A stretch of DNA of 64,000 nucleotides from Tetradesmus obliquus. Taxonomy: Eukaryota; Chlorophyta; Chlorophyceae; Sphaeropleales; Scenedesmaceae. The notes beneath the pieces were generated by a model. It made no database searches. It saw only the letters and a program-made list of their open reading frames with translations, and was not told the DNA's origin. The translations under genes and the position numbers were made by a program. The DNA lies in contig CP126192.1 of NCBI GenBank assembly GCA_030272155.1, forward strand, positions 5,862,501 through 5,926,500, given 5' to 3'. Numbering within the stretch: position 1 is the stretch's first letter; every line of letters begins with the position of its first letter. Positions 37,475 to 51,394 of this stretch are shown one piece after another.

Positions 37475-40400
37475 TGTGCTGAAGAGAGTAGCACTGCAAG
37501 GGGTAGGCTGTTGAGGTCATGCATACTATGCAGCAGTGTGTTGGATGTGACAGGGTGGTGTACGCACATCTCGGCCGTGACTGTGAGCTGGCAAAGCCTG
37601 CTGTGTCCGCAGTTTTCCCTTTTTGTCAGGCAGTGCCAGATGGGTGGCCAGACAGTGCTCAAGGTTCCCTTAGCAGTAGCCCCTGCACATTCTGCCACCA
37701 CTAGGGCCATATCAGTAGGCCTGATGAGCAATCGGCAGCAAGCAAGGGTGCTTTCGGAGCAACAATAACAACCCAATCATTGATTTCATGCCAGCATGCG
37801 ATACGTGTGGCGTTTCTTTGGTCTTTCTGTCAGGCAGCCTGCGGCCTGGGTGTGGCTTGGTGGGGCACGATAATGTCGACACAGCAAGTCAGCACAACAT
37901 GTGCCCCAGTCTGACCCCCATGTCTACAGACCTCACGTAAGGTCTGACACAACACGCATCCAGTTTTGCAGGCTGCATTATGCGTTATTGTTTGATGTCG
38001 CATTCATGCTGTACTGCAGAAGTGCAGTGCCTGGAACTTTCAAGCTGAGGTACTTGATAGTTCCTTCATGTTATCTGTTCCGCTGGGATAGTACGTCATA
38101 CAACTGATGTGCTATGGCTTGTATCCAGCATACGCTGCAGTGCCATGCTGGTTATGTGGATGACAACTCCAGTTTGGCAGCATGCCTGGATGCAGCACAT
38201 CAAGCGAACATGGCATGCACAGTTGATGCATCTGGTGGAAGATTGCCAACCAGACATATGACATGTTTTTTGCGCCTGCTGCAAGCCAAGTGTGTGTGAG
38301 TGATTGCCGCTGCTCATGTACAGTATTTTCTACTTTGGCACGCGTGCCTCACACTGTGCTGTGTGTCGCTGCCTGCGTGTTGGTCGGAATCTCTTTAATA
38401 ATGCGCTACGTCCATGAGGGCGCTTTGCAATGCGAGCCAGTATGTTCTGTGTGGCTGCAGCACCTGTCGACTGCACAGTGTGCTAACACACATGAATGTG
38501 CACTCGGGAGGCAATACATGCATGCCGCACATGGCAAAACAGCAGTTAATGGCTGGATGTCATCATGATGCAGGTCGTCCTAAAACATACTCAACGGTAC
38601 AGTACACGAGAGCATTCAGATTTAGGACCTGCGCAGGTTCCTGACCGGTACCGGTCGACGTCGACCGGTCCAAAGTTCCGGTCCAGGCAGCCAGCGCTAA
38701 CAAGCTGTGCACGTGATGGTCGTTTACGTCCGGGCACAGGGAATGCGTTATACAAGCGAGCAGTGTAGTCGACGGCTAGATTCTCTGGGTTGTCTGGACG
38801 CAACACTGCTGTAGGGGTCCTCTGTCAACTGCTCGGGAAAACCCCCGTACTTCAGCGAACTCCGCGGCTCGGACACCAGGATAATTGCACCAAATCGCAA
38901 CAAATTCCCACGCATGCTGCTTAAATTGTATGAGCGCAGGTGATATGATACGTTTGAACACACATAACAGCGTGACGGTGTAAGTATTCTGGGTAAGGCA
39001 CAGGCAAGGGGCGTTGTGGCAGGTGCAGCTTCATCTTTCAAAGTTTGCTCTGAGCAGCCTGCAGCTGCCACAGCAGAATGCAATATCTTTGTCAACAGCA
39101 TGCATATGCACCAATTAGCTGTCAGGTGTATGACAAAACCCCGTGTTACGCCTGTATACATTCGTGTTACAGCCCCGTATGAGCATGCGTGGTACCAACA
39201 GCGCCCCTGATTCCAGACTGCCACTCCACAAGTCAATGACCAAAAGTCGATTGAAGTGGCACACCAATGATATACATGCGCCTTCTCATAAGCGCCCAAT
39301 GGCACTGACCACCCTCTGCTGACACGCAACGCAGGCTGTTGGTAACAGGCTGCAGCACAAGCACCCTGTGCTGTTGTGAGTCCAAGCATCATGCAGCCTG
39401 TGCGGCTTGCCATGTTGACAACATGATATTTTCTTCCTCTGCCGCACACAGCCATGCAAATCTACTCCATCATTGCAGCTGAAACACAAGTCAAGTGACC
39501 AGATGTAATGAGTCGGATGGTAGGCAGCTATGCTGTTGCACGACTGCTGCATCTTGACAGCATTGCTGCGCCAAGCGTAACAAATTGACGTATGGTGTGC
39601 GCGCTAGTGCCTGTCCTGTCACATCCACATCCGTCAACAATATGCTGCATGCTCACACACTCAACAAGTGTGTGCCATGTGTGAGATGCTTCAGAAGCCA
39701 CATTACGGCCCAGGCATTACGCATGCGGCGCCTATTGAAGCAACATAGATGCAATCACAACTGATGTGACCCAAGTCAATCCCTCACAGACTACGCTGGT
39801 TCCGAATAACCTGCACGATACATGCGGCCTGGGATGAAGCACGAATGCGCCAAGCGGTCAAAACACAGGCGCCACGTGGAGTCAGGTGACGCAAGATTCA
39901 ATGAAACTCGGCCGATAATCCCTCAGAACGTGCACAACCAGAAGACACCACACATTCCGCTACGAAATACTGGGTTTGCCTGTGCATAAGGCTGCAGTTC
40001 GCCTGGCAAATGGTACATGCAAAACACAAAACAGGCGCAATCCTTGTACCTTGCACCGCTGCCAGGCCCTTGAGACGGGACATGCACCAGACAGACAGCA
40101 ACCATGTGGTCACCAACACCTGCCAAACTGAACCAGAGCAACGGCACAGAACGAGATAGCAGCAAGCAGATGACAATCAACCGTCAAAAGCACCTGCAGA
40201 CGATGCTAGCACAGCAGACGACAACAGGCAGCCGCTACAAAGGCCACAAACACAACCCGAGCCAAACACGCTACAGATAGACAGGCAGCAAAAAACACAC
40301 TTGCATCAGCAGTCGCCTCTCCTTTCGCACCGACACAGCACAACTGTTCAGTGCGTGTGGCTGCACAATGTCTGCCGACAGCTGCAACCCTGTTCTGGTG

Positions 40401-41590
40401 AACAGTTTTAACAGGTTTTAATGAAACCGGGCCAATGTGCCAATGTGTAGTTGGCAAATAAGCGTGAGCATTGGCTGCTTGCATTCCAGCCGCACCCACC
40501 AGCTCCCCTCCTCTCCCTCTCACTCGCAAGAAAGCAACGCGCCAATCAGGCAATGCACACAATACCCGGACAGCAAAATGAAACAGATAGAGAAGTGGCT
40601 CTGCTGAAGTACACGCGGTGATTGCGGTCTTGCAAAAAAAAGCAAGCTGTACTCACATATGCTTGCCACACAAAAGCAGTTGACGTCAAGCCACCAACCT
40701 GATGCATTCAGAAAAGTGCAGCTGCGGCACAGAGCCGCCAGTTTATTTCCGCTGCAGCGTGAGAACAGCAGAAACATCCACACCCCGATGGCTGCCTGCT
40801 CTTTCACAACCAACGCATCAAAGCATGCATTGTGCAACCGCAACATGGCTGTAAGCACAGTGCCATGCAACCAAGAGTAGTTCTACAGCACAAGGTTTGC
40901 CGTTCATCCTCTGCAAAACTGCAATCGTAGCGCGAGCAACGCACATCAGTTCCCAGCAGTCACCAACACAATAGACACCAAATGTGCAGTGCGTGCGCAA
41001 AGAGCGTGCATGCAGGATTGGTGCGCAGACGCCCTCATTGCAACCTCACACATCCCTGCAAGAGCAGCACCTTCCTACAGCAAATTGCTTGACGCCAGCA
41101 GCGTGGGCAACCACACAAGGAGAAAGCCCAAGTGTTGCCGGCACTCGCATTTCTTCCTAGATCCCTCAAATCCCTGAAATTGCTTTGCACATGGGAGCAT
41201 GCCACTGCCCAATGCAGCAAAGCAAGCACTCGGTCACAACAAGAAACAGCGCAGCACGCCGATGCGACCTGCTCACAACATGTGCCACGCGTGAAAGTAC
41301 GCAGCATACTCAACAGTACCTATGCAACACAAGCGGCAGCACCCAAGTATTTGCAACCCACAAGATACACTTCAGAATCCCCCCGGAAAGTATGTTAACA
41401 TCGCGTCAAGACTGCCGCAGAGCAGTCAACGGCATCCACAGAGATAACTCAGGTGAAGTGCCTCCGCAGCAGCACAGGTGCTGCTGCGTGCAAGAGCACA
41501 GCATCAGCACCACCCTAACACCAGTACGCGAAGCCCACTCCAACCTGCCTTGCTCGAATGCAGCAGCTTGGCCAGCAGCACACCAGCTGC
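37475..41590. other. 4.1-kb gap with no supported gene
   Basis: The two flanking genes converge on this stretch, so it should contain their 3' UTRs. CAG/CTG repeats are sparse here compared with the rest of the window. The minus frame 38748-39455 has no domain. A 20-bp palindrome at 38650-38669 is the only structure found. Confidence 0.5.
38650..38669. repeat. 20-bp perfect palindrome
   Basis: The sequence accggtcgac followed by its exact reverse complement gtcgaccggt. It overlaps another palindrome (gaccggtaccggtc) immediately upstream. No loop separates the arms, so it is more like a dimeric protein site or a cruciform than a terminator. Confidence 0.85.
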
Positions 41591-44500
41591 TCAGGCAGGA
41601 CCATGCTCCTGAGGTGCATCAGCAGCAGCAGCAGCTGCAGCAGCACACACAGGACTCGGTGTTGCTGCCTCTGCTGCTGGAGTAGCAGCACCGGCAGCGG
41701 CAGCAGCTGCGGTTACCGCTGTAGCACCGCCGCTGGCAGCAGCCTGGTGGCTGGTGCAAGTGCCATTGGTGCCGCCTCCATTGCTGTTGTTGGCTGCACT
41801 ACCGTTCGCATGGCTGCTGCCGTTGCCGTGGCTGCTGCCGTTGCCGTGGCCGTGGCTGCTGCCGTTGCCATGGCCATGGCTGCTGCCGTTGCCATTTCCA
41901 TTGCCGTGGGGCTCATTACTGCCGACAGCGCTCCTGGGTCCCACCTTGCTGCCGCTGCCGCTGCCACCACTGCCACCACCATGTGCGTGCGGACCACTGC
42001 CGCCGCTGCCACTTGACGGCCCTGCCCCACCATGCTTGCCGCTGCCCATATCATCTGCACTTTGCTCGGGTGCTGCGCCAGCAGCAGCACCAGCACCAGC
42101 CTGCCTGAGCTGGCCAGGAGACTGCGCAAACTGTGGAGGAGTCTCGCTGCTCTGCGCTGCCAGCTGCTGCTGCTGCTGCTCTGCTGCTGCATTGCCTGTG
42201 GAGCTCACTCGTGCACGCTTGTGGCTGGGTAGCTGCCGGGGAAGGCTAGCTGCAGCAGCTGCTGCTGCTGCTGCGTCAGCCCCTGCAGCGGCAGCCGCAG
42301 CAACTCCGAACCCAGCTGCAGCAGCGGCGGCAGCAGCAGCAGCTGCCTGGCTGCCAGCCACACCAGCCACAGCTGCTAAAGCATTCGCGCCAGCTGCTGC
42401 TGCTGCTGCTGCTGCAGCTACTGCAGGGTCCTCTGTCTCCATTGCAGCTGCCTCATTGCCAGCTGCAGCAGCAGCTGCAGGCGCTGCTGCTGCTCCAGAC
42501 AGCAGCCTCCGCTTCTTGTCTGCATGCCCAGCAGCAGGCGCAGCAGCAGCGGCCTTCCCATGCCCCTGCTGCGCAGCACCTGCTGCAGCAGCACCGCTTG
42601 CAGCTGCTGCATCGCCGCCCCGTGTGGGTGTAGCAGTGCCGTCAGTATCCATCATTGCTGCCTGCTGCGTTGCATCTTCCGCAGCAGCCGCAGCCACAGC
42701 TGCTGCCCCTGCAGCAGCAGCTGCTGCAGCTGCTGCCACCCTGCCTGCGCCACCCGCACCTGCCTGCGCACCATGCATGCGGTGGTGAGCGCTGACTGGC
42801 CGCACTGACGCGCGGGAGGGCTGCATTACACTGAAGCTTCTGCTGGTGCCTGCATCGCCCTTGTCAGCGTGCTCCGGCTGCTGCCGCTTGCGGTTACTCT
42901 TCTTCTCATCGCCACCCCCACCCCCAGCACCAGCCTTGTCACCCCGGCCCACCCTACTGTCAGGCTGGGATGCAAGGTGATCGCCAGGTGGCACGCTGCC
43001 AGGCTCATTTGAACCCTCATCACTGCCGTTTAAGCTGCCGTCATACACTTCGCCTGATGTGCCGGCGCCCTGACCGCCGCTGCTGCGCGTGCCGTTGCTG
43101 CGGCTGCCATTCTTGCCGTTGCTGCGCTCCGGCGAGACGCTGCGCGCAGCCGCTGCAGCAGCAGCAGCGGCGGCGGCAGCAGCGGCAGGCGCTGCAGCAG
43201 CACCGCCTGCTGCACCGGCAGCTGCTGCGGCAGCGCCGGCTGCTGCAGCAGCAGCTGCAGCAGGCGCTGCACTCTGACCCTTGTGGCCCTGGCTGTGAGG
43301 GTAGCCGTGCGCTGCTTTGTATTGCTGCGCCTTGTCTGACAAAGTGTGGGAATGCGCGTGGCCAGACTGCCCGGACGCATGCTGCCCGTGCCCGCCGTGG
43401 TGGTTTATCGCATGCCCAGATGCTAAACCGCCCAAGCCCTGCAGCGCCCCCGCCACCAGCCCACCCATGTGCGGGCTGCCCTGCGCGCCGCCCGAATGCA
43501 GGAACGCAGCAGCGCGGTTGAAAGCCGCTACGGCAGCCGCCGCCTGCATGTCGCCACCGCTAGTAGCGGTATCCTGCTGGTCCTGCTGGTCGCCGCTGCC
43601 GTTGCCGTTGCCTTCGTAGCGAGTCACGCGCGGGCAGTTTGCCTCCTCTCCGCCGGAGCGTTCGCCTGCACCATGGAAGCCGCTGCTGCTGGCGCCGCTG
43701 CCCACAGAGCAAGCTGGCGAGCCATTCCTGTGCTTCCTCCTGCTGTGCTTGCGGGGCCGGCCAGCCGGCATATGGCCCTGGCCATACACATCGGACATCG
43801 GCCGCTTGCGCTGCTGCTGCTGCTGCTGGCTGCCGGCGTTGTTGGCGTCGTGGGCAGCTGCAGCAGCATCGCTGGGTTGCCTGCTGCCCAGCTGCTGCCC
43901 TGCTTGCTGCTGCTGCTGTGCAGGAGGAGGCGGGGGGTGCGGTAGCGCGGCTTGCTGCTTTTGCTGCTGCTGCAGGTTGCGAAGGGGCGAGTGAAAGGGC
44001 AAAAAGTAAGGGGGTAGGGGAGCACAGAACTGCGCAGGGTAGCGGCAGCAGCATGCAGTAGGAGGGGTCCGCCCACATGAGTCCACAACTGCTTGCAGGA
44101 AACAACTGCTTGCAGGAGGAAGAGGAGAGTTCTGGCAGGTAGCGGCCAGGCTTGCTGGGTTATGTCGTGTGCAGTGCTGCTGCAAACACCACTGGTCGCT
44201 GATGGAAAGCGTACAAAGTAGTATGAACACAGCTAGCCAGCAAACGTACAGGACACATGGGACTCTGCCCAACACGCCAAGAACAGCAGCAGAATAATGC
44301 GGGCTTGAGCATGAACTGACAACACATTACCAGGACACAACGCACCTTGGCACCTTCAGACAGCCCCATGCCCGAGCTCAGGGGAGTCACGCCGCTGAAC
44401 GTCTTGCCCTGCGCGCAGCAAGCAGTGCACATCACAAAGCAGCAGCAATCGTCAGGCCCAGCTACCAATGCTTGAGGATACACAGTAATGTACATATCTA

Positions 44501-47500
44501 AAGGGCTGTCTGCCCAAAGCGCGACCTATGCGCGGACGAGTGCACCTTCTTTTCAGCACCGGCACACGCATGATGCAAACACATCATTGTGGCAAAAGGC
44601 ATGATGAAGCAGAGCCCAGCCGCATATCCAGCCAGTATAAGATATAAAGCAATCCGCACCTGTGCGTCTCCCACAGACCCCCCCTGGCCGCCCAGCCCAT
44701 CCCTTGATGGCTGCTCACTGCTCAGCAAACCCCACTGGCTGCTGCCAGGCGCCGGCAGCCCGGCACCATCCGATCCAACAGCAGCAGCAGCATCTTGCGC
44801 GGCCGCCATGCCCTGGTTGGCTCCCGCCATCGCTGCCACCGCTAGCTGCATTGTATAGGGCAGGAAGCTAGCCGACATGCTTGCGCCGCCAGCAGCAGCC
44901 AGGCTGTTGATTGCAGACGGCAGTGCTGCCATCGGCTGCAGGCCAAAGCTTAGCGCTGCAGCCTGCCACTGCTGCTGCAGCTGGTTCATGGCAGCAGCGC
45001 CACCGCTGCTGCCGCCGGAGCCTTGCGCTGCCCCAGCAGCAGCAGCCGCTTCAGCAGCTACTGCTGCATCAACGCCCTGCTGCCGTGGCTGCTGCTGCTC
45101 AGGCGAAGGGCTGGGCTGGTGGTCCTCTACCTCGACAGTTGCTGCAGCTGCCTCCTGCTGCTGCGCTTGTGCCACATCAGCGCCTGCTGCTGCAGCAGCA
45201 GCAGCAGCTGGCGCTGCCTCTGGGCTGCAGTCTGGCCTGGCGGCTGCGCTGCGCTGCTGCACAGCTGGCGGAGAGCTGCGATGCGGCGCTGCAGCTGCCG
45301 CGGCTGCAGCAGCAGCAGCAGCAGGGCTAGCAGCAGCAGCAGCAGCCTCATCCAGCGCAACTTGCAGCACCTTGCTTGGAGGCTCCTTGAATACCACCCG
45401 CTTCTGCGGAGCCTGCCCTGTGCTACTGCCTGCCTTGCCTGCTGCAGTGTTGTTACTGCCGGGCTGCTGGCTGGAGCCCCCAGAGCCGCCGCTGCTGCCA
45501 TCACCCCTACCAGTAGCGATTGCAGCCAGGTGGCTTGGCAGTCCAGCACTGCCGCTCAGGCCGCCGCCTGCTGCTGCTGCTGCAGCAGCAATGGAACCTG
45601 ACGGTCCGCTGCTGCGGGTGCCAGCAGTAGCGCCAGTGGCGGCGCCGCCGCTACCAAAGCCTGTTGCTGTTGCTGTGCCGCTGCCACCTGAGGGCTTCAC
45701 CACTGCAGCTGCTGCTGCATGGCGCTGCTGGTGCTGCTGCAGCTGCCCTGCGAGTGCAACCAGATCAGCTTGCGCCTGTGCATCTTCCTGCTGCAGGCAC
45801 TGCAGCTGATGCCGCAGCTGCCCCTGCTGCTGCCTGTTGGCTGCATGTTGCAGCTCAGCAGCAGCAAACGCCTCCTGCAGGGGAGCACCGCCCGCCGCAT
45901 TCGCACCTGCGCCAGCAGCTGCAGCAGCAGCAGCTGGCCCAAGCATGCCGGCCACTGCTGCTGCATTCACAGCGGCAGCCAGGCTACCTGGCCCATGTGC
46001 ATGCTGCACGTGCTGCCAACTGCCTGCAGCAGCGCTTGCTGCTGCGAGCGCTGCCGCAAATGGGTTCTCCTGCTGGGTCTGCACTGCCTGTACATTCATG
46101 GCTTGCAGCACGGGATTGATGTGGCCCTGCAGCATTCCCTGCATGCGCAGCACATCGCTGCGCAGCGTGGGGTTGTGTGTGGAGCTCTGCAGCAGCGCGA
46201 GCTGCTGCATCAGCATCAGCTGTGCCTGCAAGTCTGTTGATGCACTTGAGGAGTAGCCGCTATTGGCTCCACCAGCAAGACTAGCAAGCCACGGCGGCAG
46301 CTCCAATTGCTGCTGCTGCTGCTGCATCATAGCTGCTGCGGTGGCTTGACCGAGTGCTGCTGAGACTGACAGCGCTGCAGCGTTCATGGCGCTGCCACGC
46401 TGCTGCTGCAGCAGTGCCGCACTCGCGTCACCCGGTGCTGCTGGTGCTACCGTCAGCTGCTGTGGTGCTGCAGCAGCTGCCGGCAGCTGCTGCTGCTGCT
46501 GAGGCTGCGGTGTACCAGCGTCGTCACTTGCACGCCTGCTCTCCTTGTCTCCCTGCTGCTGCGCCGCTGCACTTCCGCTGCCCGCAGCGCTGCCGCTGCC
46601 ATTGCCGGCAGCAGCAACAGCAGCAGCCGATCCAGATCCTGCATTGCTGTTGTTACCCGCAGTACCGCCGCTGCTGGAGCCTAACAGGCCAGTAGTGCCT
46701 GCACTGGGCCCCGGGCCATTCACAGTCCTAGAAGCAAACAGGCTGCCCCTGCGCCCACCAAGCACACTAGCAGAGGCCACCCTGCCAGCCGCAAGCTGAT
46801 TTAGCGTCATGCTGCTTGCATTGCTGCCAGCAGTTGCCATGCTGCCGCCCTGAGCCAAGCCAGCAGCACCTGCAGCAGCTGCTGCTGCAGCAGCACGGCT
46901 GGCAGGAGCAGGCCTGTTGGCTGCTGCTGCTGCTGCTGGAGCCTCAGGCTTGCGCTGTAGCAGCTGCTGCTCTGCCGCAGCCGGTGCAGCAGCTGCCATT
47001 CTAGACGCTTGCCGCGAAGCATCTATCAGCTGACAGCCATCCTGCTGCTGCTGTAGCTGCGGCCGTTGCAGTGCTAGGATAGCTGCTACATCCTGCTGCT
47101 GCTGCTGCTGCTCCTCAGGGGCTTGTTGCCGCTGCTGCCTGCTGCTGCTGGGTTGCTCAGACAGAGCCCTGGCATCGGGCGGCAGCTGCTCAGCCTGCGC
47201 CAGCTGCGACGCAGACATCTGCACCTGCTGCAAGTGCAGCTGCTGCAGCTGCGCTGCCAGCGGGTTAAGGGGATTCTGCACCTGCTGCAACTGCTGTAGC
47301 TGCAACTGCTGGAGCTGCTGCTGCTGCAGCAGCAGCGCCGGCATGCCTGGATCGGCCAGGTTGCGCGGGATGAGCTCACTTAGCGGGTGGATTAGGAACG
47401 GCAAAAAGCCCATGGCTGCTTTCTCCTCTATCCGCCGCTGCACCTGCTCACCGGCAGCCTGGATCACTGCTGTTGCTGCCGCTGCTGCTGCAGCAGCGGC

Positions 47501-49223
47501 TGCTGCTGCTACAGCCTGCACCGTGCGCATGTCTGCTGCTGTGGAGGGAGTGCTCAGCCCATGCGGGGCCTGCTGCTGCGCCCACTGCGCCATGTTGTAT
47601 GCAATGCGCCGCGCCATGTTGCCTGCCAGCTCATTGCCCGCGTGCTGCTGCTGCTGGCGCTGCTGCTGCGAACCAAGCAGCTCCTGCACCGCTGCAGTGG
47701 CACTGTCGGCAGGTGCAAGCTGCAGCTGCTGGTGCTGGTGCTGCTGGTGCTGCTGCTGTGGGTGCTGGTGATGCAGGTGCCTAGGCACACTTCCTGCAAG
47801 CAGGCCATGCTGGTGGTGGTGCGGGTGCTGCTGCTGCTGGTGGTGGTGCACTTGACCAGCGCCGCCTGCTGCTGCTGCCGCCGCTGCTGCTGCTGCCAGG
47901 CCCATATGACCATGATGGCTGTGCTGTGCCGCACCTGCTGCTGCTACTGCTGCTGCTGGAGCTAAGACACTGGGGCCGCCAGCTGCCGCTGCTGCTGCAG
48001 CAGCAGCTGCTGCTAATGCTGCTGGGGGGCTTCCTGATGTGGCTGACAGCGGCCCCCCAGACAGCAGGGATAGCAGCTGCAGGTGCTGCTGCTTGTCCAC
48101 AGGCCGGGACACATCAAGCGAGATCGACTGCTGTTGCTGCTGCTGCTGCTGCTGCGGTGGCTGTGGCAGAGGTGGGCCTGCGCAGGCGAGAAAAGCAGCA
48201 GCGCAAGTCCATGGTTAGATGCTGGGCTAGCGCTTGCGGGCTGGCAAGGCACCAAGACATCGGCTGCTGTCACTATAGACTCTACAATGCTTGCAGCTGC
48301 AGAATTGTCAGCGTCCCAACCCAGCCGCATGCGTGCAAGGATACCCAGCTGTGCGGGTGCTGCGTTGGCGCCACCGCTAGTTGCCAACAGCTGTGCGGCA
48401 GCACCTCACCCGACACAGAGGGCTGGGGGCGCCGAGGCTTTTTCTTAGGGCGCGGAGGCGGCACCTCAATCTTTTCACCTGCACCAGGGACAGCAGCCAT
48501 CAGGCAGGGCACAAAAGGCAGCTATGCACGCAGCATGTGCATAACTTGCTGCCTGTGCACACTGCCAGCATGCCGCTGCATGAAGGACCATATTTGGCCC
48601 CTAGCAAAAAAGCACATAGGCAAACGAACATTTAAAACATGATAATTGATGAGATGAGCTGGACAGCGTTGCCACAACTCGACAGGGCCGAGCCAGCTGC
48701 TGCAGCACTTCGGCCATTCGTTCCTTGCTTACTTTCCGATGCGGTGCCCTTCGACAGCTTGGCAAAGAACTTCTGAGCGTGTGATCGGATTTGAACCGCT
48801 GTCTTGGTGCCAACATGCTCTGCGAAGAAGGCAGGCAGCTTTTAATTTCTGGAGGGTTGCACAGGTAGCTGGCAGCCACAGCACAAGCCCAAGGGTTCAA
48901 ATACCTTCGATCTTACGCCACTGACGGCCGTAGAGCTTCAGCGCCTCGACGAACTTGGCGTGCTCAACAGCGTCCTGCAGAGAGAGAGGTCAGGGAGTGG
49001 TCAGGGCGCGCCGGTGCTCGAAGACCCCGCAACCCACGCAAAAGACCAATCAAAGAATCAAAATTCACAACAATGGTCCCAGGCGAAGCCAAGCACTCAC
49101 CCATTTCTCCCTAGGCCGGGTCACTGTGTAGGGGCGCTTGGTTGGTTCGCTGGAGCTCTGCTCTCCCCTTCCATCACCACGCCCAGGCTCTAATGGGAGC
49201 CCTGAGCCTCCAGACAGGTTCAT
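41591..49223 (-). CDS. CCA1/REVEILLE-like SHAQKYF-type MYB factor, very large
   Basis: Seven exons keep frame: 49101-49223, 48905-48974, 48733-48819, 48410-48478, 44660-48177, 44346-44408, 41591-43969, giving about 2102 aa. The single MYB repeat (residues about 30-90) reads KRPYTVTRPREKW, then EHAKFVEALKLYGRQWRKIE and HVGTKTAVQIRSHAQKFF. It is followed by VPPPRPKKKPRRPQP, the proline-rich signature of plant CCA1, LHY and REVEILLE clock factors; the closest Chlamydomonas counterpart is probably ROC40. These bind evening-element-like DNA in the nucleus. The rest is Gln/Ala/Gly/Ser low complexity, with basic patches (GRPRKHSRRKHR, KKRRL, HKRAR) that could be nuclear signals or an AT-hook-like contact. 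The start may instead be at 49301. The exon 7 acceptor is chosen for its long pyrimidine tract. Confidence 0.8.
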
Positions 49224-50556
49224 ACCTGCTCGCTGCTCAGGCGAAGCACGCCTGTATCCCTGCGTCTTGCTGCGTGCGTAGCTGAAACATTTTGCTTTCA
49301 TCAATAAACAATAACCGGACAGGCGTTGGGGAAACTCTGGTGCTTGTGCGAGGAAAAGGGGGTGTTGGAGAACAAATCTTTTTGTTACTTGGATATGTTA
49401 AGCGGGCTTGCACGCGTTGGATGCCCAAACTCAAGTTATGCGGTTGAATGTAGCAATTCAAGCCTCATGATGACTTTAAAGGTATTCGGCAGCGAGGTGC
49501 ACCTTTTGCGATATGACAAAATCAGATAGGAACCGACCCCTGCGGCAGTGAATCACGGCAGGGCCAGCTCCGTGTTCAGAAGGCTTTGAGCACCGTAGCA
49601 AAGCGGATTACTAATAACAATCGCATGAGCAGGCTACAACGCATTCAGAGCAACGATGTATCCTGAGCCCATAAACAAGAAACTTGATGCCATCATGCAT
49701 GCACGCATGGCACGTGTGGCGCCACTTGGCTTCTATCACTGTGCAGGGCCAAGGCTGGGCCAACATATGTAAAGAATGCCTGCGATGATATGCTGTGGCA
49801 TTCTTTCACAGACACTTGCATAAGCTGTGAGATCAACCATCAATACCACGGTGTGCGAAAAGCTGTCAAGTAGTGAGCCTGGCAGGATAGCCTGCAGGAT
49901 TTGCACAAGCATGCATTCACAAAGGAACCCTCAGATCAATAAAGCTAGTGCATCGGTGACAGCATCAACTCCTGCAGTAAGAGAATATTGGCCTACCTCA
50001 GCTGGAGCCGCAAATCTTTGCGATCAACTGCAATCAACTGCCTGCAACACTGCCAATCCTTGCACCGGCAGCGATGTTGGGTGAGAGCACCACTGCAAGT
50101 GCCTGACAAAGCCCAAGCATGCATGTCAATTGACATGCTACGCCGCAGTCAGCGCACCACCACACCTGTGCCTGCTGCCCTGGCGGTCTGACAACACCAA
50201 GGCCTACAGAACACGTTATGAATGATAGCTGTTGCCTGACTGCTGCGTGTGACTAGCCAGTAGGATTTCGTCCCCCCTGGGACCAACAGAAATAGCTGTT
50301 GCATGCTCAAGACCAAAGCAGACGGTGCATTCCACACACCACACCATGCGTAACCACCTGCCTATATTCCTACCCTCAAACCCAGTCCAGACCTGCTCTG
50401 AAGTTAGCACGACAAGATGCCATGATATGCCACACTCCCATCTGCAAACCGCACACATCTTGCTGCTCAACACAACCAACTGCGAATACGCTTGCCTTGA
50501 GCCACTCCGAATGATACATGACACACGCAACACCCGCCTCCTCTACCATGCCGCAC
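49224..50556. other. Intergenic region between the MYB start and the SUN gene end
   Basis: This should hold the MYB promoter and 5' UTR and the SUN 3' UTR. An upstream MYB exon up to 49301 is possible. No other gene or RNA is visible. Confidence 0.5.
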
Positions 50557-51361
50557 TCACGGCTGCTGCCATGCAGCGCTGCTCAGCATCCTGTGTGCAG
50601 GCAGGTGCACGAACCGCTCTGCAGGCACCGGAGCCACTGCTTGCCCAAGCAACAGCGGCTGCACAACCAGCAGCCACACACTCAGCAGCCCTGCGAGCAT
50701 GCCATTCAGCACTGCCAGACAGCAGAGTGCCACCCGCAGCCAACCTGGCAGCAATGCGCAGCGCGGGTGCAGCAGCAGGCACAGGCCCAATATGCATGTC
50801 AAGCTGAGTGCCGTCACGATGGCCCACTGGAAGTGCGGCTGCAGCAGCAGCTGCCGCTGCTGCAGCCGGCTCTCGCACACAGGGATGTTTGGCGCGCCTC
50901 CCAAGCCATGCCCAGGCATAGCGCCGCCGGCTGACTGCATATGCGGATGGTGCAGATGCGGGTGGTGAAGCGCCCCAGGCCCCGCAGGTGCCGCTGCGCC
51001 TGCTGCGCCTGGCATCTGCTGGTGGTGCGCCATGAACTGCCGCGCTGCTGCTGCCTGCTGCTGCTGCTGCTTCACGACTTCCTCTAGCCTCGACGTCAGG
51101 TTGTCCATCTGAGCCAGCATCTGCGCGTGCTGCTGCTGCAGCAGCGTCACCACTGCCTCAAAGTCTGTGCTGCGCTTTGCGAGCCCGTCCAGCTTCTTTG
51201 ACACTTTGGACTGATCCAGCTTCATCTGCATCATCTCAGACTTGATGATGTCAAACAAGTTGCCGGCCTGCTTCGGCTTGGCAGTGCTGCCCCAGCTGTC
51301 AAGCACAGACGCACCCTCACGCAGTGGTGGCTTCTGCTGCTGCCGCTGTTGGGGAGCCGCT

Positions 51362-51394
<33 letters not shown>

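Noticed and set aside
38748..39455. 235-codon minus-strand frame
   Set aside because: No recognisable domain, unlike neighbouring genes in composition, and no splice context.
41754..42788. Long plus-strand frame rich in Pro, Leu and Ala opposite the MYB gene
   Set aside because: It is the reverse-strand shadow of CAG-rich coding sequence and has no domain.
48013..48387. Frame starting MATSGGANAAP between MYB exons 4 and 5
   Set aside because: Its phase does not fit either neighbour. Joining 48410 directly to 48177 keeps frame and gives a coherent protein, so this is taken as intron.
48780..48800. tRNA B-box-like ggttcaaatcc on the minus strand
   Set aside because: It lies within the MYB exon that encodes TAVQIRSHAQKFF, and no A box or cloverleaf is seen around it.
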